Of a DNA stretch of 45,493 nt, positions 15,733 to 24,070 are shown in pieces. The stretch spans positions 1 to 45,493 of the forward strand of contig JBFMDN010000046.1 in assembly GCA_040753915.1 (NCBI GenBank), written 5' to 3'. This stretch comes from JBFMDN01 sp040753915. Lineage in GTDB: Bacteria > Desulfobacterota > Desulfomonilia > Desulfomonilales > Desulfomonilaceae. Positions within the stretch are counted from its first letter, which is position 1. Every line of letters starts with the position of its first letter. The translations under genes and the position numbers were made by a program. Below the pieces are notes generated by a model. The model was not told the origin of the DNA, did not search any database, and worked only from the letters and a program-made list of their open reading frames with translations.

Positions 15733-15749
15733 TTGGCACGATGCTTGCT
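15733..15749 (+). promoter_or_regulatory. sigma54 (-24/-12) promoter of the nos operon
   Basis: TTGGCAC (15733-15739), five bases, then TTGCT (15745-15749). This matches the consensus TGGCAC-N5-TTGC exactly, with the invariant GG (15735-15736) and GC (15747-15748) separated by ten bases. Transcription should begin near 15760. The ATG at 15741 falls inside the promoter and cannot be the start of the downstream flavoprotein. Confidence 0.8.
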
Positions 15750-15818
15750 CTACTTTTTGCCATCTTCAACCGCAGTCTCTGCACTAACAGAAAGCGACAG
15801 ACAACCTTGAGAATAGAA

Positions 15819-17669
15819 GTGAGGCTAAATTCACTGGAGGAATATCCGTTACGGGTACCCTGTCGAGAAGCCTGCCCCGTCCACACCAGCGCAGGTGAGT
15901 ATGTGAGAGCAATAGCAAAAAGGAAGGACGAGGAGGGGTATCGAATTGCACGCAAGCCCAACCCTCTCGCGTCCGTGTGCGCTCGCGTGTGTGCAGCCCC
16001 GTGCGAAGATAATTGCAGAAGAAGGAATGTGGATGCCCCTGTGACTATTCGCGCGCTGAAGCGATTCGTCTGCGAAAAGCACGAAGCCGGACTTCCTGCT
16101 GAATGCCACCCTCCAGGTCCCGATGACGTTGTTGCGGCCTTTTACGACAAGGTGGCTGTGATTGGCGGCGGTCCCGCAGGCATAGCGTGTGCGGATACTC
16201 TTCTGTCTTGGGGCTACTCGGTTACTCTGTTCGAGGCTACCGAGATGATCGGTGGAGCCTTGTGGCAGTATATCCCCGAATACAGGCTGCCAAGATCCGT
16301 GCTGGACCTCGAGGTGTGTGCGCTCTTGGAAAAGGGGTTGGACCTCAGGTTGGAAACTCCTTTGAATGACGCTGTTAACCTGGCGTCCCTCCGGGAGGAG
16401 GGATACAGGGCCTTCTTCATCGCGTGCGGTGCCACAAGGAGCCTCGACCTGGCCATTGAGGGACGCGATGCGGACGGGATTTTTCGGGCCATCGATTACC
16501 TCCTCAATGTGAATCGAGGCTACCGGGTAGATCTTGGCAGGAGAGTGGTAGTGATTGGCGGTGGCAGCGTCGCGGTAGATGTCGCTCGTACTGCACTAAG
16601 ACCGGGGTTGGGGGTACCGGAAGAGCCTTTTCCTTCAACGGAAGAGGGGCTTGCTGGACTGGATGCCGCACGTTCGGCACTGCGGGGAGGAGCTGAATCC
16701 GTGACCATGGCAAGCCTCGAGTCGGAAGCAGATCTTCCGGCGTCGCGAAGCCAGCAGGGGAAAGAGGAGCTGGAGGAGGCTATTAGAGAGGGAATAGCCC
16801 TCAAGCCGTCGGTCGGTCCCAAACGGATCCTCGTGGAAGACGGGAAAGTGGTCGGGGTCGAGTTCCTGGAAGTCGATCGGTTGTTTGATGAAGAAGGGAG
16901 GTTCTCTCCGACCTTCAAGCCCGGCACTGAGTCGATCGTAGCAGCAGATTCCGTGATTCTTGCCATCGGTCAGTCTCCGGAGCTTTCTTTTCTCAAAGCA
17001 GAGGATGGAATAGAGCTGACACCGCGGGGAACGATAAAGGTGGAGCCGGAGACTCTTGCCACCACGGCTCCCGGTGTATTTGCCGGAGGTGATTCAGCTT
17101 TTGGGCCTCGGATCATCATTGAGGCCGTTGCAAACGGCAAGCGTGCCGCGTATTCCATCGACCGGTACTTGAGGGGCGTTTCGCTGCGGGAGTGCGTTGA
17201 CATCAAGGTGGAGGAGCTCAATCCTGAGACCTTCAGGCAGAACCCTCACTACGACACAATTCGGCGGGAAAGCCCTCCGCTGGAGCCGTCAGAGAGGCGG
17301 GTAGGGCCTACAGAAGTCGAAAAGGTGTTTGGCGAAAAGTCGGCTCGGCGCCAGAGCATGAGATGCCTGGATTGCTACATCCATACCATTTACGATCCCG
17401 AGCTTTGCATCCTGTGTGGTGGCTGTACCAACATCTGCCCCACACGCTGCCTAACGTTTGTGAACGCAGGTCTTCTTGACTCCCAACATGGGCCGACACG
17501 CATGTTCCTGAAAGAACGATCGGGAGACAACAAGACCGCTCTCATCAAGGACGACGACCTGTGCATACGGTGTGGCTTGTGCGCCAAGGTTTGCCCGACC
17601 AACGCCATGACCTTGGAGCGATTCCAAGCTGAGGAGCAGATACTTTGTGTAAGGGAGGAAAACCGTTGA
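15819..17669 (+). CDS. GltD-like FAD/NAD(P) oxidoreductase with Fe-S clusters
   Basis: About 616 residues. The N-terminus has a Cys-rich Fe-S domain of the glutamate-synthase small-subunit type (CREACPVHTSAGEYV, then CARVCAAPCEDNC). A Rossmann FAD site VIGGGPAGIACA follows near residue 115 and a second nucleotide site VVIGGGSVAVDVA near 245. The C-terminus carries two ferredoxin motifs, CILCGGCTNICP (about 529) and CIRCGLCAKVCP (about 582). Family members move electrons between NAD(P)H, flavin and Fe-S partners. Here it heads an operon with Rieske and cytochrome b, so it may feed electrons to or take them from that complex. GTG 15819 is the best start after the promoter, though its ribosome site is weak. 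It overlaps the Rieske gene by 4 bases. No signal peptide: cytoplasmic side. Confidence 0.82.
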   Translation: MRLNSLEEYPLRVPCREACPVHTSAGEYVRAIAKRKDEEGYRIARKPNPLASVCARVCAAPCEDNCRRRNVDAPVTIRALKRFVCEKHEAGLPAECHPPGPDDVVAAFYDKVAVIGGGPAGIACADTLLSWGYSVTLFEATEMIGGALWQYIPEYRLPRSVLDLEVCALLEKGLDLRLETPLNDAVNLASLREEGYRAFFIACGATRSLDLAIEGRDADGIFRAIDYLLNVNRGYRVDLGRRVVVIGGGSVAVDVARTALRPGLGVPEEPFPSTEEGLAGLDAARSALRGGAESVTMASLESEADLPASRSQQGKEELEEAIREGIALKPSVGPKRILVEDGKVVGVEFLEVDRLFDEEGRFSPTFKPGTESIVAADSVILAIGQSPELSFLKAEDGIELTPRGTIKVEPETLATTAPGVFAGGDSAFGPRIIIEAVANGKRAAYSIDRYLRGVSLRECVDIKVEELNPETFRQNPHYDTIRRESPPLEPSERRVGPTEVEKVFGEKSARRQSMRCLDCYIHTIYDPELCILCGGCTNICPTRCLTFVNAGLLDSQHGPTRMFLKERSGDNKTALIKDDDLCIRCGLCAKVCPTNAMTLERFQAEEQILCVREENR

Positions 17670-18214
17670 ACAACACCGCAACGCAGGAGGCGAGCAGGCG
17701 ATCCTTTTTCGGCAAGTTGGCCCTCTGGATAGGAGGACTTGCCTTTGGCGGAAGCGTCTTGGCAGCGGTCCGCTCGTTGAAGCCAAACGTGCTCTATGAA
17801 CCGTCAAAAAAGGTCAAAGTCGGCACGCCCGATTTCATACCGGATGGGGTCACCCTGTTCAAAGATGCTCGTGCCTTTGTCTTTAAGAAAGGCGAAGGCA
17901 ACAAAATGAAGCTCTACGCGATCTCGGCAGTGTGCACGCATTTGGGGTGCATCGTTCAGCACGTCAGTGGGGAAGAGACCGGGAATGCGCAACAGGGGGT
18001 TCCCAGAGGAGGTTTTGCCTGTGCGTGTCACGGGAGCCAGTTCACCATTGACGGCGACGTGGTCAAAGGCCCAGCCCCTGACCCGCTCCCATGGTTAGCA
18101 CTATCAATCGCTCCGGACGACGGGCAACTGGTGATAGACACCGGAACGGTCGTACCGAAGGAGCGAAGCTTGCTCGTGTGGGATTGCGCAGCAGGGAAAA
18201 CCAGGAGGGCGTGA
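17666..18214 (+). CDS. Rieske [2Fe-2S] protein
   Basis: A 182-residue membrane-anchored Rieske protein. The N-terminus holds a Tat-type motif SRRSFFGK (residues 11-18) followed by one hydrophobic helix, so the folded cluster domain is exported and stays anchored. The cluster ligands are C90-T-H92-x2-C95 and C119-x-C121-H122. It should shuttle electrons from quinol at cytochrome b to the cytochrome c gene product. Between the two motifs is an insertion (QHVSGEETGNAQQGVPRGG), common in this group. The TTG start at 17666 has GGAGG 9 bases upstream and overlaps the previous stop as TTGA. The reading frame ends 2 bases before the cytochrome b ATG. Confidence 0.92.
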   Translation: MNNTATQEASRRSFFGKLALWIGGLAFGGSVLAAVRSLKPNVLYEPSKKVKVGTPDFIPDGVTLFKDARAFVFKKGEGNKMKLYAISAVCTHLGCIVQHVSGEETGNAQQGVPRGGFACACHGSQFTIDGDVVKGPAPDPLPWLALSIAPDDGQLVIDTGTVVPKERSLLVWDCAAGKTRRA

Positions 18215-18216
18215 TC

Positions 18217-19533
18217 ATGGAACCACAACAGGAAGCCCGGCGGCTTTTCTGGTCTTATAGCCCTCAGTCGCCCCGGGAGGCCTCGGATTCGGTCGTAAGG
18301 AATTTTCTCCTCCACGTTTTCCCGGCCTATGTCACTAAGGACAGCGTCAGCTTAACGGCCACGTTTTGGCTCGGCTCCATAACGTGGGTGCTATTTCTTA
18401 TCCTCGTAGTAACAGGCGTCATACTGATGTTCGTTTACGTGCCGTCGGTGGAAAGAGCCTACCAGAGTATGAAAGACATCGAGTTTGTCGTGAGCTACGG
18501 GGCCATTATCAGGGCAATGCACCGATGGGCAGCACATGGCATGGTAGCTCTGGCCTTTTTGCACCTCGTCAGAATCTGGTACACAAAGGCGTACAAGAGT
18601 CCGGCAGGGAGCGGCGGACAGCGGGAAATCAACTGGCTGATCGGGCTTGTGCTCTTTGTGCTTACTCTCGCGCTCTCTTACACGGGATATCTCCTTCCTT
18701 GGGATCAACTGGCCTACTGGGCGGTAGTCATCGGAGCCAATGTGGCAAAGAGTGCCCCATTTGTGGGGGACCAGATGAGGGAAATCCTCATAGGCGGCAC
18801 GGAGATTGGCCAAAACACCCTCTTGCGTTTTTATATACTCCATTGCGTCGTTCTTCCCATATTACTGGTAATGGTAGGCGCATACCACATGTGGCGTATC
18901 AGAAAAGATGGCGGGCTCGCTGTTACGGACAAGTTGTCTCTCCTCTCCGAGCGAGAAGGCACCGAGGTGAAACCGGGCCCGACCAAGACGTACAGCCTCC
19001 TTGGCATCAAAGAAGGCACGACGCTGTCCGTGAAAAGCAGCGCACTGCCAGATTCGGTATTGACTCGGTCGAACCCCGACCTTATCTCCCGTTTGCTTAT
19101 TGTCATCATCCTTACTCATGTAGTGGTGCTGGCAGCGGCCCTCATTGTCAAAGGTCCTTTGGAGGCGCCCGCCAATCCGCTGTCTCCTCCCAACCCCGCC
19201 AAAGCCCCGTGGTATTTTCTCTGGCTTCAGGAGCTGATAGCAGACACGACAGTCAAGATTGGGAGTTACGTGGTCAATGGTGGTTTTGTGGGAGGAATAC
19301 TTATCCCCACCGTGGTACTGGCGATTCTCGCTGCATGGCCTTTTCTGGATAGAAGCCCCGATGCGGCCATTGGAGTGTGGCTCCATCGTTCCAGGTGGCT
19401 CCAGAATTTGCTCTTTACAGCCGGAGTTGTTGCGGTATTGGCGCTAATTATATTGGCCGCCTATCTGAGAGGACCCTTCTGGAAGCTCTACTGGTTTGGT
19501 GAGCCGTGGCCGAAGATGCCCCCACTCTTCTGA
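18217..19533 (+). CDS. cytochrome b of a b6-type Rieske/cytochrome b complex
   Basis: A 438-residue membrane protein in which the heme-binding N-part and the quinol-site C-part are fused. Heme ligands are H102/H116 (13 residues between) and H209/H224 (14 between); the 14-residue gap is the signature of b6-type rather than mitochondrial-type proteins. The Qo motif, PEWY in high-potential enzymes, reads A330-P-W-Y333 within KAPWYFLWLQEL, a form seen in low-potential, menaquinol-using complexes. A hydrophilic loop (about 228-280) joins the halves. ATG 18217 has AGGAGG upstream; GTG 18211, overlapping the Rieske stop, is an alternative. The complex should oxidise quinol and reduce the cytochrome c encoded next. 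Confidence 0.92.
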   Translation: MEPQQEARRLFWSYSPQSPREASDSVVRNFLLHVFPAYVTKDSVSLTATFWLGSITWVLFLILVVTGVILMFVYVPSVERAYQSMKDIEFVVSYGAIIRAMHRWAAHGMVALAFLHLVRIWYTKAYKSPAGSGGQREINWLIGLVLFVLTLALSYTGYLLPWDQLAYWAVVIGANVAKSAPFVGDQMREILIGGTEIGQNTLLRFYILHCVVLPILLVMVGAYHMWRIRKDGGLAVTDKLSLLSEREGTEVKPGPTKTYSLLGIKEGTTLSVKSSALPDSVLTRSNPDLISRLLIVIILTHVVVLAAALIVKGPLEAPANPLSPPNPAKAPWYFLWLQELIADTTVKIGSYVVNGGFVGGILIPTVVLAILAAWPFLDRSPDAAIGVWLHRSRWLQNLLFTAGVVAVLALIILAAYLRGPFWKLYWFGEPWPKMPPLF

Positions 19534-19543
19534 GAGAGGAACA

Positions 19544-20749
19544 ATGCAAGAACTACCGCTTACCTCGTCACGTTTCGTGCAGATAATTACTCTGCTCCTG
19601 GCAGCAGCGCTCCTGGTGCTGGTCGTCCTGGTGCTCCGAACAGACTTCACCCAAGATTGGCGCTCTCATCAGGAGAAATTCAAGAGCATCGTGGCCGCGA
19701 AACTGGGGAAAGACAAGGCTGCCGAAATAGAGACCGGCATTCAGCAGATTTGGATTCCCGATCTGGAAGTTACTGATCGGTGTATTACCTGTCACATGGG
19801 CGTGACCTGGAAAGGGCTTGAGGACGAGTACATCCCTTACTCCAGCCACTCCAGGCCGGAGCTGTTGCAAAAGCATCCGGTGGGCAAGTTTGGATGCACA
19901 TTCTGTCACGGCGGGCAAGGCTACGCCATTGACATGAAGGAAGCCCACGGATGGGTCGAACATTGGGAGGATCCTCGAACGGATCTGAGGTTGGCAGAAA
20001 GCTATCTCCTGAAGGACACCAGCGGCTTCATCCAAATGCGGTGCAACTTCTGCCATCGATACGAGCAGAAGGTCCAAGGAATGGAGCTCATCGACCACGC
20101 AAAGGAATTGGTCGAAAAGAAAGGTTGCCGAGCGTGCCATGTGATCAATGGCTCTGGAGGCAATATAGGTCCGGATCTGACATACGAAGGGGACAAGGGC
20201 CGAGAAGAATACGATTTTTCCACCGGGGCGGTTGAGAATCCCACGATCTACAGTTGGCACATGGCCCATTACAACCATCCCAAAAGTGTCGTTCCCAGCT
20301 CGATCATGCCCGAATTTCAGTTCTCTACGAAGGACAGACAGGCGCTGACGTTGTTGACGCTAAGCTGGAAGAAGAAAAAGTTGCCCACGCACTACTTGCC
20401 GCACGTGAAGGCGATCCCTGAGAGATCTCCGGAAGAGATAGCAAAAGAGGAAGCCATGCTCAGAGGTCCTGGCTCCTTCTTCGTCAAGAAGCGCTGCTTC
20501 GTTTGCCATACGGTTTCCAGCCTGGACGTGGAGTCGCCCACCAACATCGGACCAGACCTTGCCCTTGCGGAAAAGAACGTGCCGAAAAAGCATAGCATGC
20601 CGCTGGACGAATTCATTGTGAAGCCCAAAGGAACGATGGCGGTAATCCTCGCTACTCCCCAATACCATCTGGGCAAGAAAGACCAGGAAGAAGCCGTCCA
20701 CCTGCTGAAGGAAGCGTGGAACAAGGTGCCTGATGAGCAAAAGCAATAG
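19544..20749 (+). CDS. pentaheme cytochrome c
   Basis: A 401-residue membrane-anchored cytochrome. One hydrophobic helix (about residues 10-33) anchors it; the rest is periplasmic. Five CxxCH heme sites are visible, in order: CITCH, CTFCH, CNFCH, CRACH and CFVCH. The last two are each followed by a monoheme-like fold with GSGGNIGPDL and PTNIGPDLA segments and a distal Met (SSIMPEF, GTMAVIL). This suggests a triheme-like N-part joined to a diheme C-part. As the last gene of the Rieske/cytochrome b set, it is the likely acceptor from the Rieske protein and donor towards NosZ. ATG 19544 follows GAGAGAGG. Ten bases separate it from cytochrome b. Confidence 0.9.
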   Translation: MQELPLTSSRFVQIITLLLAAALLVLVVLVLRTDFTQDWRSHQEKFKSIVAAKLGKDKAAEIETGIQQIWIPDLEVTDRCITCHMGVTWKGLEDEYIPYSSHSRPELLQKHPVGKFGCTFCHGGQGYAIDMKEAHGWVEHWEDPRTDLRLAESYLLKDTSGFIQMRCNFCHRYEQKVQGMELIDHAKELVEKKGCRACHVINGSGGNIGPDLTYEGDKGREEYDFSTGAVENPTIYSWHMAHYNHPKSVVPSSIMPEFQFSTKDRQALTLLTLSWKKKKLPTHYLPHVKAIPERSPEEIAKEEAMLRGPGSFFVKKRCFVCHTVSSLDVESPTNIGPDLALAEKNVPKKHSMPLDEFIVKPKGTMAVILATPQYHLGKKDQEEAVHLLKEAWNKVPDEQKQ

Positions 20750-20898
20750 GGGACGATCGAAAATATCTCTGCACCCACGTGGGGAGTACGCGATGCAAAG
20801 ATCCGGAAGTATGAATCCCTTAATCCTGTCTTCAAGAGGCCCACTGAGCGACACGCTTAACTCCGTGGCATTGTGGAGGCCATTGAAATGCAACGCCC
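20750..20898. other. intergenic spacer after the cytochrome gene
   Basis: No gene, promoter or repeat recognised. It leads into the hairpin array that begins at 20899. Confidence 0.4.
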
Positions 20899-21117
20899 TC
20901 CACCCCGAAGGGGTGGACCATCAGTAGCCGTGGGTTTTCAACCCACGGAAAAGGGAGCTTCATCGGTTTGGACCCTGGAGAGGTCCACCAATTACCCGAG
21001 GGGCGGTTTGGAAATGATTATTGGGCGACCCCGCCAGGGTCGTTGCAAGAAATGGGTGGGGCCTTCTTTCCCATGGGTTGAAATCCATGGCTACCGTTGG
21101 TGCGCCCCTCCAGGGCG
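20899..21117. repeat. array of six hairpins between the cytochrome genes and nosZ
   Basis: Six GC-rich palindromes follow one another: 20899-20917 (8-bp stem, GAA loop), 20928-20948 (9-bp stem, TTC loop), 20969-20987 (6-bp stem), 21026-21042 (CGACCC/GGGTCG), 21071-21090 (paired CCATGG), and 21103-21117 (CGCCC/GGGCG). Centres are 30-56 bases apart and sequences differ, so this is not a tandem repeat. It could reduce read-through or act as an RNA processing region separating the respiratory-chain genes from nosZ. A smaller group of the same kind is at 42856-42929. Confidence 0.65.
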
Positions 21118-21502
21118 AAGACTGTCAAGAGGCTCGGTACGGCTCGGTCGGTATGGCACGAAGTCAGGCATGAGCAATAATCAGCTTGAAGAGGTGGAGG
21201 CAAGAAAAGCTCGACACTGTTCTGCCGCAAGGAGTGTTTGGCCGGATTGATACAGTCCGTGTCAAGTCGATCAGACGAAAGTATCTAGACAAGACTTTTG
21301 TTGTGGGGCCTGTACCAGCCCCACCTGCAGGTCCGTTACTCATAGGAAAGAAGGAGGTGAGCGAAGAGTTTGTCAAGGAGAATGCCGTCCCAGGATGGGT
21401 TGGCACGAGGTCTGGAAAAAAGTGGACAGAGCCTTGGCAGGGAATCTGTCTGCCTGATTCTGGGCCTTGCAAGCATGAGTGAAATCTCTGGAGGTGAAAA
21501 GA
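21118..21502. other. nosZ upstream region
   Basis: A 385-base stretch with an open frame (21186-21482) that has no family features and no convincing ribosome site; I do not call it. It contains an imperfect palindrome TTGATAC-AGTCC-GTGTCAA (21247-21265), which might be an operator. A separate nosZ promoter is plausible but no good -35/-10 or -24/-12 pair was found. Confidence 0.35.
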
Positions 21503-23410
21503 ATGAACTGGAAAAGATCTGGATTTCTCGCGGCGCTGGTTCTGGCTGCGGTGGCGGCTTTCGTTATGATTACCGACACCAGCGATGCCCAGCGACGCAG
21601 GGCACGGGAAACGCTGGAGGGTGCTCCGGCCAAGGCCGAGGTTGCGGAGTTCGCTTTAAAAACCTATGTGCCGCCCGGAGACATGGATGAGTACTATGCA
21701 TTCCTCTCCGGCGGACATTCAGGCCAAGTGTACGTCTATGGACTGCCCTCAATGAGACATATCCGCACGATCCCGGTGTTTTCTCCCTATGCTGCCACGG
21801 GTTGGGGTTGGGATAAACACAGCAAAGAGATGATGGGCAAGTTCACCTGGGGTGATGTCCATCATCCGGGATTGTCGGAAACAAAAGGCGAATATGACGG
21901 TCGCTGGCTCTTCGTCAACGATAATGCAAACTCACGGGTCGCGCGGATCGATCTGAAGGATTTCAAATGCAAGCAAATCCTCGGCCCGATTCCCAACATG
22001 GCCGGGAACCATGCGTCCATTTATCTGACCTGGAATACCGAGTACCTGTTTGCTGCGACCCGCTTTGCCATCCCTATCCCCAAGGGGACTGTGGCCGACG
22101 TGAAAGATTATGCCACTAAGTACAAGGGGACGATATCGGCCATTGCGGTGGATCCCAAGGACGGCACAATGAGCCTTGGCTGGCAGATCCTTATGCCGCC
22201 CTGGGACTACGACGTGGCCGATGCCGGCAAGCTCGTCTCCGGCGACTGGTGGTTTGTGACAACCTATAACACCGAAGCAGAGTTCATTGACGGCCAACCT
22301 CTCGAGGTGACCGCGTCGCAGAGAGACAAAGACTATATCATAGCGGTTCACTGGAAGGGAATAGAGGCCGAAGTGAAGAAGGGGAACTTCACCGAGATAG
22401 ACGGAGCCAAGGTATTCGACCCCGTGAAGACCCCCGGATACGTCTTTGCCATCCCCTGTAAGAAATCTCCTCACGGTGTGGATGTTTCGCCCGACGGGAA
22501 ATGGATCATCGGGAACGGCAAGTTGGCCCCCGTGGTCTCGATCTTCAGCTTCGAGAAACTCATGAAGGCAATCCAGGACAAGAACTTCGCCGGCAAGGAT
22601 ATGGAGATCCCGGTAGTCAAATCGGAAGCGGTTCAGGAAGCTGAGATTCCTGTCGGACTGGGACCGCTGCATACGGTGTTCGACGACAAAGGCTTTGCCT
22701 ACACGTCGCTGTTCGTGGAGAGCGCCATAGCCAAGTGGCAGTGGGGCGGTGGCGGACGCGAGTGGAAGATGGTGGACAAGATCCCCATCCAGTACAACAT
22801 CGGCCACATTGCTTCCTGCGAGGGTGACACTGTGTCGCCAAAGGGTCAGTGGGTTTTTGCCCTCAACAAGCTTTCCAAGGGAACCCATCTTCCTGTCGGA
22901 CCGGACATGCCGGAAAGCGGCCAGCTCATAGACATTTCCGGTCCCAAGATGAAGCTCGTGTACCAGGCGTTTCCCGAGCCTGAACCGCACTATGCCCAAA
23001 TCATCAAGGCTGACAAGATCAAGGGCGTAATCGAAGTGTACACGAAGCAGGACAACAAGGATCCAAACGCCATCTGGGATCCCAAAGACACGAAAGTGGT
23101 TCGCGAAGGAGACACCGTCAAGGTCTGGATGACACAAATCAGATCTTCTCTGATGCCAAATGTTGTTCGTTGCAATCAGGGTGACAAGGTAATCATGTAC
23201 ATCACCAACATCGAAGAGATGCGTGACGAGCTTCATGGGTTCGCAATCTGCGGTTACGATATCAACGGGGTCCCGTCTCCCGGTGAGACGATGACGTTCG
23301 AGTTCGTCGCAGATAAGCCCGGCGTTTGGCCGTACTACTGCACCAACTTCTGCTCCGCACTGCACCAGGAGATGCAGGGGTACTTGATCGTCAATCCCAA
23401 GGGCAAATAA
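21503..23410 (+). CDS. nosZ: nitrous oxide reductase, clade II (Sec-exported)
   Basis: A 635-residue periplasmic enzyme that reduces N2O to N2. The N-terminal export signal is a plain Sec type (basic MNWKR, hydrophobic core, cleavage near SDAQ) without a twin-arginine motif, which marks clade II. The seven-bladed propeller follows, with CuZ ligand segments DVHHPGL, GNHASIY, SPHGVDVSPDG, GLGPLHTVF and IGHIASCEGDT. The C-terminal cupredoxin domain has CuA ligands H578, C613, C617, H621 and M624 with the classical spacing; Asn615 occupies the place of the Trp common in clade I. ATG 21503 has GGAGG 9 bases upstream. Full length, with no frame damage. Electrons probably come from the cytochrome chain encoded upstream. 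Confidence 0.97.
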   Translation: MNWKRSGFLAALVLAAVAAFVMITDTSDAQRRRARETLEGAPAKAEVAEFALKTYVPPGDMDEYYAFLSGGHSGQVYVYGLPSMRHIRTIPVFSPYAATGWGWDKHSKEMMGKFTWGDVHHPGLSETKGEYDGRWLFVNDNANSRVARIDLKDFKCKQILGPIPNMAGNHASIYLTWNTEYLFAATRFAIPIPKGTVADVKDYATKYKGTISAIAVDPKDGTMSLGWQILMPPWDYDVADAGKLVSGDWWFVTTYNTEAEFIDGQPLEVTASQRDKDYIIAVHWKGIEAEVKKGNFTEIDGAKVFDPVKTPGYVFAIPCKKSPHGVDVSPDGKWIIGNGKLAPVVSIFSFEKLMKAIQDKNFAGKDMEIPVVKSEAVQEAEIPVGLGPLHTVFDDKGFAYTSLFVESAIAKWQWGGGGREWKMVDKIPIQYNIGHIASCEGDTVSPKGQWVFALNKLSKGTHLPVGPDMPESGQLIDISGPKMKLVYQAFPEPEPHYAQIIKADKIKGVIEVYTKQDNKDPNAIWDPKDTKVVREGDTVKVWMTQIRSSLMPNVVRCNQGDKVIMYITNIEEMRDELHGFAICGYDINGVPSPGETMTFEFVADKPGVWPYYCTNFCSALHQEMQGYLIVNPKGK

Positions 23411-23428
23411 ACGGATTGGGAGAAGACA

Positions 23429-24067
23429 ATGAAAAAGTCGATGGCAGTATTAAGGTTCGTGATTCTGGTTGCAGCGGGGGTGCTCATCATAGTCAGCATG
23501 AAGTGGCCCATGTGGTATATGTATCTCGATTCCAACAATTTTCCCAACGGGATCGGAATGGCCGTGTGGGCCACCCATCCAGGAGACCCGGCGGATATAG
23601 ATCAGCTAGACGGCGGTCTGAAGGAGATCAACGTACTGAATCATTTTATCGGGATGCGTGAGATCTCTAAGGAGACTATGCCGATCTTCTCTATTCTCCC
23701 TGCGCTGCTGGTGCTTGCTGCAATCCTGTGCGTGGTGACTGCCTTTATCAGGAAGCTGTGGATGTCCCTGGTAAATGTCCTGGTTATGGGAGCCATCTCC
23801 GTATGGGGAGTTTTCATGCTTGTCTATAACCTGTACACCTTCGGCCATGATCTAGACCCGAAGGCTGCCATCAAGATAGATCCGTTCATGCCCGGCATCT
23901 ATGGGGAGCACAAGCTCGCGCAGTTCACGACCTACTCTGATTTCTACTGGGGCACGTACCTGCTCGTTATAGCAATGCTCCTGATGCTGGCAGCTCTGGC
24001 AATCGATTATTTCACCCTGCGCCGAGTTTCGGAACCGCAGCCACCTAGCGGTGGATCAAAGGAGTAA
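23429..24067 (+). CDS. nosB: NosB-like membrane protein of clade II nos clusters
   Basis: A 212-residue membrane protein directly after nosZ. It has four hydrophobic segments: about residues 8-25, 86-105, 113-133 and 173-193. Between the first and second is a periplasmic loop with conserved-looking aromatic and Asn/His positions (WPMWYMYL, NVLNHFIGM). A membrane protein of this kind, called NosB, is a known hallmark of clade II nos clusters; its biochemical role is not established. The name rests on position, size and topology, not on a catalytic motif. ATG 23429 has GGAGAAG 5 bases upstream. The next gene starts three bases after its stop. Confidence 0.7.
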   Translation: MKKSMAVLRFVILVAAGVLIIVSMKWPMWYMYLDSNNFPNGIGMAVWATHPGDPADIDQLDGGLKEINVLNHFIGMREISKETMPIFSILPALLVLAAILCVVTAFIRKLWMSLVNVLVMGAISVWGVFMLVYNLYTFGHDLDPKAAIKIDPFMPGIYGEHKLAQFTTYSDFYWGTYLLVIAMLLMLAALAIDYFTLRRVSEPQPPSGGSKE

Positions 24068-24070
24068 GCG

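Noticed and set aside
15741..15818. Longer N-terminus for the flavoprotein
   Set aside because: The ATG at 15741 lies within the sigma54 promoter, so a transcript from it would not include this codon.
18366..19352. 328-codon frame inside cytochrome b
   Set aside because: Different frame of a gene with all heme ligands in the main frame; composition is Arg/His/Ser-rich shadow type.
21247..21265. Possible FNR/DNR box upstream of nosZ
   Set aside because: TTGAT and GTCAA half-sites are nine bases apart, whereas FNR-type sites have four; kept only as a generic palindrome.
21186..21482. 98-codon frame upstream of nosZ
   Set aside because: No recognisable domain, no convincing ribosome site, Arg/Lys/Gly-rich composition, and the frame crosses what is probably the nosZ leader.
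21932..23365. Long minus-strand open frame (477 codons) opposite nosZ
   Set aside because: It is the antisense shadow of nosZ, with no family features and no ribosome site; long antisense frames are common in GC-rich genes.
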